Shown here: positions 8,196-14,918 of the stretch, piece after piece
Layout: each line of letters opens with the position of its first letter
Numbering within the stretch: position 1 is the stretch's first letter
DNA from: an uncultured Methylococcaceae bacterium
Lineage (GTDB): Bacteria > Pseudomonadota > Gammaproteobacteria > Methylococcales > Methylomonadaceae
Direction of reading: 5' to 3'
Assembly (NCBI GenBank): GCA_903839795.1
Contig: CAIMDR010000144.1
Span: 1-15,999, forward strand
Length of the DNA: 15,999 nucleotides
Notes under the pieces: model-generated
Seen by the model: the letters and a program-made list of their open reading frames with translations, nothing else
The model's database searches: none
What the model was told of the DNA's origin: nothing
Position numbers and translations under genes: made by a program

Positions 8196-9413
8196 ATGCC
8201 TTTATTTGCTTATAAAGCTATTAATAACTTGGGTGAAACGGAAGAAGGCCTTAGAGACTCAATTGACGAACAACATTTGATTACCGCCTTGCAGTCGGAA
8301 GGTTATATCCCTATTCGTGTTGAATCTGCCAATAGTCGATCATTTCTGGGTTTTGGTCGAGGCGGCAAAAAGTCCAAATTATCGCAGAAAGATATCGCCT
8401 TATTGACTGGTGAGCTGGCAACTTTACTGGAGTCCGGTCTGCCGTTGGATAAATCATTACTGGTGTTGATGGATCTGACTGAAGATAACGAACGCTTGAG
8501 TAAAATAATCGCCAGAGTGTTGGAAAAAGTTAAGGGGGGGGCTTCACTGGCGGATTCGCTGGAACAGCAGTCCGGTATTTTTACCAAATTTTATTTAAAC
8601 ATGATTCGTGCCGGTGAAGCCGGTGGCGGTCTGGATGAGGTATTGAAGCGTCTGTCCGATTATCTGGAACGCTCCCAGGAATTAAAAGATACGGTCAGTA
8701 CTGCGTTAATATATCCGGCTATATTATTGGTTATGTCTCTGGCCTCTTTATTTGTGATGCTGACTTTTGTGGTGCCACAATTTACCGAAATGTTTGAAAG
8801 TGCCGGTAAAGCACTGCCCGTCTCAACCCAGATTGTGGTGGGCTTGGCAAACTGGTTACAAAGCTATTGGTGGGTATTGCTGGGGGGGATTGTTTTTATG
8901 TCCAGTTATATGAAATTTCAGTTGGCCGACCCGATAAAAAAGAAGGTGTGGGATGGTCGTTTTCTAAAATTACCTTTCGCAGGTAATATTATCACCAACA
9001 AAGAAACCGCCAATATCAGTCGTACTCTTGGAACTCTTCTGGGTAACGGCGTTTCAATATTGTCGGCCATGATTATTGTGCGTGAAACTGTTGATAATCT
9101 GGTTATGGCAGCCGCTATTGCGGATGCTGAAGAGCAGTTAAAACAAGGTAAACATTTATCGGCGGCTTTGTTGGAAAAGCGCATATTCCCTAAAATGGCG
9201 ATGCAAATGATTAAAATGGGCGAAGAAACTGGACGCCTGGAAGAAATGCTGCTTCGCGTTGCGACTATTTATGATAAACAGCTTAGAGTAGCGATACAAC
9301 GAATGCTGGCTTTTCTTGAGCCAGTATTGATAATTAGCCTGGGACTGATGATTGCAGGTATCATCGTTTCGATTTTATTGGCTATCTTGAGTGTTAATGA
9401 TTTGGCAACTTAA
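8196..9413 (+). CDS. gspF: type II secretion inner-membrane platform protein GspF
   Basis: Polytopic platform protein of the T2SS, 405 residues, the normal size for the family. It opens with the typical MPLFAYKAINNLGETEEG and has two T2SSF repeats (about 70-193 and 273-395). Each carries a glycine-rich helix such as GLPLDKSLLVL and AGEAGGGLDEVLKRLSDYLER, with the related MGEETGRLEEML in the second. Hydrophobic segments lie near residues 168-195, 220-242 and 372-400. It is expected to contact GspE and GspL and to rotate or seat the growing pseudopilus. The ATG follows the gspE stop by one base, with GGAAG upstream inside gspE. Confidence 0.96.
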   Translation: MPLFAYKAINNLGETEEGLRDSIDEQHLITALQSEGYIPIRVESANSRSFLGFGRGGKKSKLSQKDIALLTGELATLLESGLPLDKSLLVLMDLTEDNERLSKIIARVLEKVKGGASLADSLEQQSGIFTKFYLNMIRAGEAGGGLDEVLKRLSDYLERSQELKDTVSTALIYPAILLVMSLASLFVMLTFVVPQFTEMFESAGKALPVSTQIVVGLANWLQSYWWVLLGGIVFMSSYMKFQLADPIKKKVWDGRFLKLPFAGNIITNKETANISRTLGTLLGNGVSILSAMIIVRETVDNLVMAAAIADAEEQLKQGKHLSAALLEKRIFPKMAMQMIKMGEETGRLEEMLLRVATIYDKQLRVAIQRMLAFLEPVLIISLGLMIAGIIVSILLAILSVNDLAT

Positions 9414-9427
9414 CGGAAATAACAACT

Positions 9428-9856
9428 ATGAAACATATTAAAAATTCTTCACAAACAGGTTTTACCTTACTTGAGTTACTGGTGGTGCTGGGTATTATTG
9501 CGATGCTGGCGGGAATTGTCGGCCCACAAGTCATGAAGCACATGGGGGAATCCAAAACCAAAGCGGCAAAAGTACAAATTGAAGATCTGGCCGCTACCCT
9601 GGATATGTATAAACTGGATTTGGGTACCTATCCAACGACTGAAGAAGGTCTAAAAGCCTTAATTGAATCACCCGATAGTGCAAAACGCTGGAATGGACCG
9701 TACTTGCGTAAGTCAAAAATACCACTGGATCCTTGGCAGCAAGAATACCGCTATGTATCGCCCGGCGAACATGGAAAATTTGACTTGTTTACCTTGGGTG
9801 CTGATCTTAAAGAAGGCGGTGAAGGCGAAGATCAGGATATTGTTAGCTGGCAATAA
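9428..9856 (+). CDS. gspG: major pseudopilin GspG
   Basis: Main subunit of the periplasmic pseudopilus, 142 residues. The prepilin signal is clear: an 11-residue leader ending QTG, then FTLLELLVVLGIIAML with Glu at mature position 5, for cleavage and N-methylation by a prepilin peptidase encoded elsewhere. The body has GspG hallmarks: LDMYKLDLGTYPTTEEGLKAL, WNGPYLRKSKIPLDPW and an acidic C-terminal loop (LGADLKEGGEGEDQDIVSW) that binds calcium in homologues. It starts 14 bases after gspF. A repeat-filled gap of about 175 bases lies between its stop and the conserved N-terminus of the next pseudopilin, unlike the tight junctions elsewhere in the operon. Confidence 0.97.
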   Translation: MKHIKNSSQTGFTLLELLVVLGIIAMLAGIVGPQVMKHMGESKTKAAKVQIEDLAATLDMYKLDLGTYPTTEEGLKALIESPDSAKRWNGPYLRKSKIPLDPWQQEYRYVSPGEHGKFDLFTLGADLKEGGEGEDQDIVSWQ

Positions 9857-9862
9857 TGTTAG

Positions 9863-9887
9863 AGGTTCAAGGTTCAAGGTTCAAGGT
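9863..9887 (+). repeat. heptamer tandem repeat (AGGTTCA, about 3.6 copies)
   Basis: Three perfect AGGTTCA units (9863-9883) are followed by AGGT. The array starts seven bases after the gspG stop. A related array with TAC in place of TTC lies in gspJ at 10911-10931. Short tandem heptamers of this kind are known in several bacterial lineages; their function is not established here. Confidence 0.85.
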
Positions 9888-10028
9888 GACGAGGCCAGGG
9901 CAATGGTGCTGAGGCGTGACGGGGTTTGCAACCCCGTCACTTACGTTTTGAAAGCTGTTGAAGCCTTCAAACGTTTCGGTCGGGATTACAAATCCCGACC
10001 GGCAGCGTTCAAGGTGACGAGACAGGGG
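9879..10028. repeat. double-hairpin element flanked by direct repeats, before gspH
   Basis: A 15-bp sequence, GTTCAAGGTGACGAG, occurs at 9879-9893 and again at 10007-10021, followed both times by a similar CAGGG-rich tail. Between the copies lie two 25-base palindromes, each with 11-bp perfect arms and a 3-base loop. Hairpin 1 (9916-9940) has arms GTGACGGGGTT / AACCCCGTCAC. Hairpin 2 (9977-10001) has arms CGGTCGGGATT / AATCCCGACCG. The linker contains ACGTTTTGAA and TTCAAACGT, a third imperfect inversion. The layout is BIME-like (paired palindromes). It sits inside or directly before the 5' end of gspH. Confidence 0.8.
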
Positions 10029-10511
10029 TACTTGCGGCCTGTACCGGCACTCCTGCGCCTGAACAAAGGCTTTACCTTGCTTGAGCTGATCGTTGTACTG
10101 TTTATTGTGGTATTGGGGTTTTCGGCCATTGGTATTAATATTTCGTCAGGGAGCGATTCAGCAGGGCTTAAAGTAGCTGCCCGAGATATTGTTTCTGCCC
10201 TGCGTTATGCAAGGGGACAGGCTTTAATGTCTCATCAAGAAACGACCCTTACCCTTGATCTTGCCAATAACAGTTACACAGTGAGCAGTCGTGGCAAAAT
10301 TTATGCTATCCCCAAGGCTGTTAAAGTCACCTTGGTCACTGCGCAAAGCGAGCTTAAAAGTGATGAAGGCTTGGGTAACATTCGTTTTTTTGCCGATGGC
10401 TCCTCAACAGGCGGCAGAGTTACTCTAACGCGAGGCGCAGCTGGCTGGCAAATCGATATAAACTGGTTGACCGGTCAGATTGAGCTAAATGATACCCACG
10501 CAATTAAATAA
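9903..10511 (+). CDS. gspH: minor pseudopilin GspH (start uncertain)
   Basis: GspH/FimT-type minor pseudopilin of the tip complex. The prepilin motif NKG-FTLLELIVVLFIVVLGFSAIGI (Glu at mature position 5) begins near 10062, followed by a GspH-like body (ALRYARGQALMSHQETTLTLDL, IRFFADGSSTGGRVTL). The start is doubtful. The ATG at 9903 has GAGG eight bases upstream but gives 202 residues with a 56-residue leader translated straight through both palindromes. The TTG at 10032, preceded by AGGGG, gives 159 residues with a 13-residue leader, closer to the family. The frame stays open either way. Whether the repeat region is leader peptide or untranslated leader cannot be settled by eye. The 3' end overlaps gspI by 23 bases. 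Confidence 0.85.
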   Translation: MVLRRDGVCNPVTYVLKAVEAFKRFGRDYKSRPAAFKVTRQGYLRPVPALLRLNKGFTLLELIVVLFIVVLGFSAIGINISSGSDSAGLKVAARDIVSALRYARGQALMSHQETTLTLDLANNSYTVSSRGKIYAIPKAVKVTLVTAQSELKSDEGLGNIRFFADGSSTGGRVTLTRGAAGWQIDINWLTGQIELNDTHAIK

Positions 10512-10902
10512 ACAGAAAGGATTTTCCTTGCTGGAAATCCTGATCGCATTTTCTATTCTTGCGCTGTCACTGGGTATCTTGTTAAAGATATTTTCTGCCG
10601 GAGTCAATACGGCTGTCGTTGCGGAGGATTATACGGCAGCGGTTCAAATTGCAGAAAGCTTAATGGCTAAAACAGGCGTGGAAACACCCTTGCTGGCAGG
10701 TCAGGATTCAGGTACTGAAAATGAAAAATATAATTGGCAGGTTGATGTTGGCCCTTATACTTTTAATCCTGATAATGTTGATGCCACAACTGCAACGGTC
10801 GTGCTTTTTAAAGTTAAGGTTATCGTAAGTTGGGGTGATGGTAATGCCAATGACCGGCAGGTTGAGTTAACTACTTTAAAATTGATCAATAAAACGTTAT
10901 GA
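10489..10902 (+). CDS. gspI: minor pseudopilin GspI
   Basis: Minor pseudopilin that with GspJ and GspK forms the tip initiating pseudopilus assembly; 137 residues, normal for the family. The 11-residue leader MIPTQLNKQKG is followed by FSLLEILIAFSILALSLGIL with Glu at mature position 5. The following AEDYTAAVQIAESLMAKTGVE is typical of GspI. It starts inside the end of gspH and ends in an ATGA overlap with gspJ, so coupled translation is likely. Confidence 0.94.
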   Translation: MIPTQLNKQKGFSLLEILIAFSILALSLGILLKIFSAGVNTAVVAEDYTAAVQIAESLMAKTGVETPLLAGQDSGTENEKYNWQVDVGPYTFNPDNVDATTATVVLFKVKVIVSWGDGNANDRQVELTTLKLINKTL

Positions 10903-11642
10903 GGATTAAAGTACAAGGTACAAGGTACAAGGTTAAAACAGACCGTTCTTTGGATTATTTGCCTTGTGCCGCGCATCTGCGTGGCTTTACCCTGATTGAA
11001 GTGCTGATTGCCATGACGTTGTTAGGTATTATGATGGTGTTATTGTTTACCAGTTTAAAAATTTGTGCCGACAGTTGGGAAAAGGGCGAAAGCAAAATAA
11101 CTGATGTAAATGAAATAGCGGTTGTTTATAATTTTTTTCAACGGGATTTGTCGGTAGCAAGGCCTTTATGGAATGAGTTACTTGTCGAAGGAGAAAAGGC
11201 TTTTTCTTTTCAGGGTAAGGCGCAATCTTTGCAGTTTGTATCAGCGTTTCCTGCAAGTGCCGCTAGATCGGGATTGCAGGTGTTTTCCATCGATCTGTTG
11301 GAAGAAGATAATGAGCGGTTTATCAGAGTGACGGTCGTGCCTTTTGCGGCACCGGCTGAGGGCGAAGAATGGCCAAAGGAAGAAGTGACGTTAATAAAGC
11401 ACGTCAGTGAGTTTACGCTGGCTTATTTTGGTTCAGAGGATGGGGTTAGTGAGGGCGTTTGGGCAGAAGAATGGCTGAATAAAACAACTTTGCCTCGCTT
11501 GGTTAAGATCAATATTAATCTGGACAATGGCATCTACTGGCCGGAGATGATTATTGATCTTAAGGTTACCGATACATCTGACAGCGCAAGCCTTGGTTTT
11601 GGAAATACCGGCAATATAAATCAACCCTTGGTACACCAGTGA
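10899..11642 (+). CDS. gspJ: minor pseudopilin GspJ with repeat-extended leader
   Basis: Minor pseudopilin of the GspI-J-K tip, 247 residues. The cleavage motif HLRG-FTLIEVLIAMTLLGIMMVLL, with Glu at mature position 5, is intact. The body (SWEKGESKITDVNEIAVVYNFFQRDLSVARPL, LQFVSAFP) fits GspJ. The ATG overlaps the gspI stop as ATGA, which supports this start. The leader is then 29 residues, long for a pseudopilin, because a 21-bp heptamer array is translated in frame as part of KVQGTRYKVK. A TTG at 10959 would give a 9-residue leader and is an alternative. The stop overlaps the GTG of gspK. Confidence 0.94.
   Translation: MRIKVQGTRYKVKTDRSLDYLPCAAHLRGFTLIEVLIAMTLLGIMMVLLFTSLKICADSWEKGESKITDVNEIAVVYNFFQRDLSVARPLWNELLVEGEKAFSFQGKAQSLQFVSAFPASAARSGLQVFSIDLLEEDNERFIRVTVVPFAAPAEGEEWPKEEVTLIKHVSEFTLAYFGSEDGVSEGVWAEEWLNKTTLPRLVKININLDNGIYWPEMIIDLKVTDTSDSASLGFGNTGNINQPLVHQ
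10911..10931 (+). repeat. heptamer tandem repeat (GTACAAG x3) inside the gspJ leader
   Basis: Three perfect GTACAAG units, exactly 21 bp and so seven codons, lie 12 bases after the gspJ ATG. They differ from the array before gspH mainly by A for T at one position of the unit. The array is in frame and adds residues to the cleaved leader only. Confidence 0.9.
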
Positions 11643-12634
11643 TAAGGCAAAAGGGTATGGCGCTGGTTCTGGTGCTGTGGGTGTTAAGTTTACTGACTAT
11701 TATGGCGGGGAGTTTCGCGCTCAGTATGCGCAGGGAATCTGCTATTGTTGCGGGCATTAAAAATAATGCTCAAGCCAGTGCGATTGCAAAGTCCGGAATT
11801 GCAATGGCAGAAATGATGTTGCTAAATCCGGATATTACCAAAGGTTGGCGTGCAGATGGTAATATTTATGAAATAAATGCTAATAATGCCAAAATCAGGT
11901 TACGGTTGTCATCTGAAGCAGGTAAAATAGACATCAATAAAGCCGATGAGACCTTACTAAAAAGCCTGATGATCAACGCTCCGTTAGCTGAAGAACAGCA
12001 AGCCAAGTTAGTCGGCGCCATTCTCGACTGGCGTGATGAAGATGATTTGGTGCATTTGGATGGCGCCGAAAAACAGGAATATCAGGACGCAGGCTTAAGC
12101 TATCTGCCCAGAAACAAACCTTTTCAGTCAATTGAAGAATTGCAACTGGTATTGGGTATGAACAGGACTTTGTTTTTGTGGCTTGAGCCGTTTGTCACAG
12201 TTTATTCCGGGCAACCACAAGTCGATATAAAAGTGGCTACAAAAGAAGTTTTACAGGTGCTTCCTGGTTTGGATAAAAGTCTGGTAGATGCCTATATTTT
12301 AGCCCGACTGGAAAGCGCGAAAAATAACCTGCCTGTTCCACCTTTTGCAGCAAGCTCAGGAATGAATACCCCCATCGGACAAAGTAGTCCCATCGGACAA
12401 AATCCTACCGGACAAAATAATGCATTTACCATCGTTTCAGAAGCGTTTCTTGTTGACGGATCAAGAGCCTTGATAACTGCTGTGATAAAAAAATCCGGCA
12501 ATACCCAGGTAACTCCAAGCCCGTTTGATGTACTTAAATGGCAGAATGTAACGGCAAATAGGGCATCATTATTTACAGGTGCAATGAATGAATTATTAGT
12601 GAAACAGTATGATGAACCTGAACTCGGCAATTGA
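11639..12634 (+). CDS. gspK: minor pseudopilin GspK
   Basis: The large minor pseudopilin at the tip of the complex, 331 residues. The leader MIRQKG precedes MALVLVLWVLSLLTIMAGSFA. Mature position 5 is Leu instead of Glu, which is characteristic of GspK and not a defect. The family segments AGKIDINKADETLL, AILDWRDEDDLVHLDGAE and NKPFQSIEELQLVLGM are present in order. The start is GTG overlapping the gspJ stop; an ATG at 11657 would remove the cleavage signal and is not credible. A Gly/Gln-rich insert (PIGQSSPIGQNPTGQ) lies in the later part. The end overlaps gspL by 26 bases. Confidence 0.94.
   Translation: MIRQKGMALVLVLWVLSLLTIMAGSFALSMRRESAIVAGIKNNAQASAIAKSGIAMAEMMLLNPDITKGWRADGNIYEINANNAKIRLRLSSEAGKIDINKADETLLKSLMINAPLAEEQQAKLVGAILDWRDEDDLVHLDGAEKQEYQDAGLSYLPRNKPFQSIEELQLVLGMNRTLFLWLEPFVTVYSGQPQVDIKVATKEVLQVLPGLDKSLVDAYILARLESAKNNLPVPPFAASSGMNTPIGQSSPIGQNPTGQNNAFTIVSEAFLVDGSRALITAVIKKSGNTQVTPSPFDVLKWQNVTANRASLFTGAMNELLVKQYDEPELGN
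12371..12416 (+). repeat. short tandem repeat encoding PIGQ units in gspK
   Basis: CCCATCGGACAAA occurs at 12371-12383 and 12389-12401 (period 18), with a diverged third copy, CCTACCGGACAAA, at 12404-12416. It encodes PIGQSSPIGQNPTGQ, a flexible insert in the GspK periplasmic domain just before the conserved C-terminal part. Confidence 0.75.
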
Positions 12635-13715
12635 CTTTAATTTTAAGCAGTTCTTTCGCTGGTGGAAGCGAGAGCTTGCTTTTCTGGTGCCGGAAAAAAT
12701 TAAGCCGCTGGTTAATGACCCGCAAGGTTTCATCATCATTCGTCCTGAAGGCCGTCAATTATTGCTGACCTATCTGCATGATGGACAAAGTGAAGCGCTG
12801 GAGTTGCCGGAAAGAGGGACGAGAGATCTCACCTTTCAGCACCTTTGTGAAAAAGATGAGCGCATTGCAAAAGCCAAAATAATACTTAGATTAGCGGGAC
12901 ATAATGCCATTCAAAAAGAGCTTGGTTTGCCTGCTGCGGCAAAAGAAAGTCTAAATCAGGTTGTCGCGTATGAGCTGGATCGCTATACACCTTTTAAGGC
13001 GGAACAGGTTTATTTTGCCGTTAAGCCGCTGGACGTTGTAAACGAGCCGGGACAAATCAGAGTTTTGCTGATATTAACACCACGGGAAATGCTTGATGGA
13101 CTCTGTAAAGATATCAAAGCACTAGGCTTGCCGCTGGGTTTTGTCGACTATGACGGATCGCCTAATAATCTGGATGACCTTGACTATTCTTATAACTTAT
13201 TACCTGAAAAGCTAAGGCCAAAAACAGCTCAATTACCGCGATTAATTCACTGGACATTGGTAACCCTAACCAGTTTGTTGCTAATGACTGTTATAGTGAC
13301 GCCTGTCTGGCTTGAATATCAAACAGTTAATGAATTACAGGTAAAGGCCGATGCTCTGGAAAAAGATGTAAAAAAAGTTAAAGCCTTGCAGTCAGAGATA
13401 GATGCGGTGATAGATGAAACCCGTCAATTGCTTAAAGAGAAAAGCACGACACCTGAAGTGATTGAAATGTTAAATACCTTAAGCTCTCTGATAAAAGACG
13501 ATACTTGGCTGAGCTATGCACAATACTCAGACGGGCATTTACAAATACAAGGCGAATCACCGGAGGCATCAGCACTGATAGCCGTTTTGGAGGCATCTAA
13601 ATTGTTTGTTAATGCCCGCTTTGCTTCGCCAGTCACGCAGGATAGCATTAGCAAGCTTGAGCGTTTTCAGATTACGGTTGATGTCGCTAAAGCAGAAGGT
13701 ATTGTCAGTGAATAA
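12609..13715 (+). CDS. gspL: T2SS assembly-platform protein GspL (PilN-like C-terminus)
   Basis: Bitopic inner-membrane protein that recruits GspE and pairs with GspM; 368 residues. The cytoplasmic N-terminal part (to about 210) includes VAYELDRYTPFKAEQVYFAVK, typical of GspL/PilM-PilN-like proteins. A membrane segment (about 212-236) is followed by a likely coiled coil (about 240-280, charged heptad-like) and a small ferredoxin-like periplasmic domain (TWLSYAQYSDGHLQIQGESPEASALIAVLEAS). It is shorter than textbook GspL, so the actin-like cytoplasmic domain seems reduced. Two adjacent ATGs (12609 and 12612) are possible starts. It is placed between gspK and gspM, as expected. Confidence 0.88.
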   Translation: MMNLNSAIDFNFKQFFRWWKRELAFLVPEKIKPLVNDPQGFIIIRPEGRQLLLTYLHDGQSEALELPERGTRDLTFQHLCEKDERIAKAKIILRLAGHNAIQKELGLPAAAKESLNQVVAYELDRYTPFKAEQVYFAVKPLDVVNEPGQIRVLLILTPREMLDGLCKDIKALGLPLGFVDYDGSPNNLDDLDYSYNLLPEKLRPKTAQLPRLIHWTLVTLTSLLLMTVIVTPVWLEYQTVNELQVKADALEKDVKKVKALQSEIDAVIDETRQLLKEKSTTPEVIEMLNTLSSLIKDDTWLSYAQYSDGHLQIQGESPEASALIAVLEASKLFVNARFASPVTQDSISKLERFQITVDVAKAEGIVSE

Positions 13716-14313
13716 AGATAAAATACGTGCCCTGTTTTCGCCTGAATTACAACAGCGCTGGATTGCTTTAGGTTTATTAATGACCATTTTATTGGTTATT
13801 ATTTTGGTTGTTATTGTACCGGTCGTTAGCAAGGAAATGGAGTTGCACGACGCTAAAAATAATCTTGTTTTCAGGTTACAGCAATATGAGCGCATTTTAG
13901 CAAAAAAAGATGCGGTTATTGCCAGCATGGCTAATCTAAAACAGCAACACGAAGGCCCTGGTTATTTTAATAGCCAAGAGACTGATGCTTTAGCCTCTGC
14001 TGAAATGCAGGAGTTTATAAAAAAAGCGATTGTCGATGCAGGTGGGCAGTTGAGCAGTACCCAAGCACTTCCCGTCAGTAACAAAGATAAATTTAGCCGA
14101 ATAACTGTCAGGGTAAGAATGACCGGTAATAGTGAAGTATTGCGGGCGGTACTTTACAAGATAGAAACCGCGACCCCCTTGATTATTATTGATCAGATTG
14201 ATATAAGACCCATGCGCGGCACCCGAAATAGAATGACTCGTCAAATCGAGTCCAGCAATGAATTAAACGTTAATTTTCAGGCTGTCAGTTTTATGAGAAA
14301 AAAAGAAGAATGA
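13708..14313 (+). CDS. gspM: T2SS assembly-platform protein GspM (PilO-like)
   Basis: Bitopic partner of GspL, 201 residues from this start. A short cytoplasmic tail is followed by a membrane segment (about 18-41, WIALGLLMTILLVIILVVIVPVV), a helical stretch (about 42-75), and a periplasmic domain of PilO/GspMb type ending FQAVSFMRKKEE. The GTG at 13708 is chosen because AAGGT (13696-13700) lies seven bases upstream and it overlaps the gspL stop by eight bases. An upstream ATG at 13606 would run for about 100 bases through the end of gspL and is unlikely. The stop overlaps gspN by four bases. Confidence 0.87.
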   Translation: MNKDKIRALFSPELQQRWIALGLLMTILLVIILVVIVPVVSKEMELHDAKNNLVFRLQQYERILAKKDAVIASMANLKQQHEGPGYFNSQETDALASAEMQEFIKKAIVDAGGQLSSTQALPVSNKDKFSRITVRVRMTGNSEVLRAVLYKIETATPLIIIDQIDIRPMRGTRNRMTRQIESSNELNVNFQAVSFMRKKEE

Positions 14314-14918
14314 ACAATAAACTGATATCTGTGTTGGCGGCTGTTTGCTTGATATGCGTGCTCATTCTTGTTGGCGAGTGGTTTTACGCAGGGTGGGCAC
14401 AAAAGCAGGTATTGACCTCATTAATGTCTGAGGAAACAAAAACTTCACACGATGAATTGCCGGTAATCGCGCTTAATCAGAAAACCGAAGCCAGTTATAC
14501 CGACTTGGTTGCCAGACCCTTATTTATTAAAGGCAGAAAACCCGTAGATGAACCCACACCTGAAGAAGAGCAGGCTAGTGCCGCCGCTGCAGTAGCTGTT
14601 GTCTTTGATTGGGAACTGAACGGGATTTATAGCACCAATAAAGGCCTATCAGCATTGTTCAGTCGATCCAAGTCCAAAGCCGCTAAAGATAAATATCGTA
14701 AGATAAGCTTGGGTGCTGATCTTGATGGCTGGAAGCTGACTGAAATTTACAGCGACAAAGCCATACTCATGCAAGGTTCACAGCAAAAAGAGTTACCTCT
14801 CAGAAAACTGAAAGTGAAAGATCCAAACCAAAAAACCAATGTACCGAATCAACTCCAACCAGAAGATAACCAACCACCACCTCCCGCAGAAGCCGAACCA
14901 GAGAATACGAATGAATAA
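14310..14918 (+). CDS. gspN: GspN / GspC-like inner-membrane protein
   Basis: A 202-residue protein with an N-terminal membrane anchor (about 5-28). Its periplasmic domain is homology-region-like (about 60-170): ARPLFIKGRKP, VFDWELNGIYSTNKG, ISLGADLDGWKLTEIYSDKAILMQGSQQKELPLRKLK. This beta-strand pattern is shared by GspC HR and PilP domains. No PDZ domain is seen; a Pro/Glu-rich tail ends the chain. By position it matches XpsN of Xanthomonas, which I recall joins the L-M complex and contacts the secretin. Inference: it replaces GspC as the link between the inner platform and GspD. It starts in an ATGA overlap with gspM and overlaps gspD by eight bases. Confidence 0.8.
   Translation: MNNKLISVLAAVCLICVLILVGEWFYAGWAQKQVLTSLMSEETKTSHDELPVIALNQKTEASYTDLVARPLFIKGRKPVDEPTPEEEQASAAAAVAVVFDWELNGIYSTNKGLSALFSRSKSKAAKDKYRKISLGADLDGWKLTEIYSDKAILMQGSQQKELPLRKLKVKDPNQKTNVPNQLQPEDNQPPPPAEAEPENTNE

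Noticed and set aside
9663..9902. Longer gspH frame starting inside gspG at 9663
   Set aside because: It reads the conserved gspG 3' end in another frame; nothing in the protein is pseudopilin-like before about 10056.
9916..10001. CRISPR array
   Set aside because: The two palindromes differ in sequence and there are no regular repeats with unique spacers.
11654..11690. Loss of the conserved Glu5 in GspK as a defect
   Set aside because: GspK proteins normally lack this glutamate, so Leu here is expected.
13606..13707. Longer gspM frame starting at 13606
   Set aside because: It covers the conserved end of gspL in a shifted frame; the GTG at 13708 has a well-spaced ribosome binding site.
2606..14244. 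Antisense frames of 60-125 codons opposite the large genes
   Set aside because: They mirror strongly coding + strand genes, show no recognisable motifs and lack supporting start signals.
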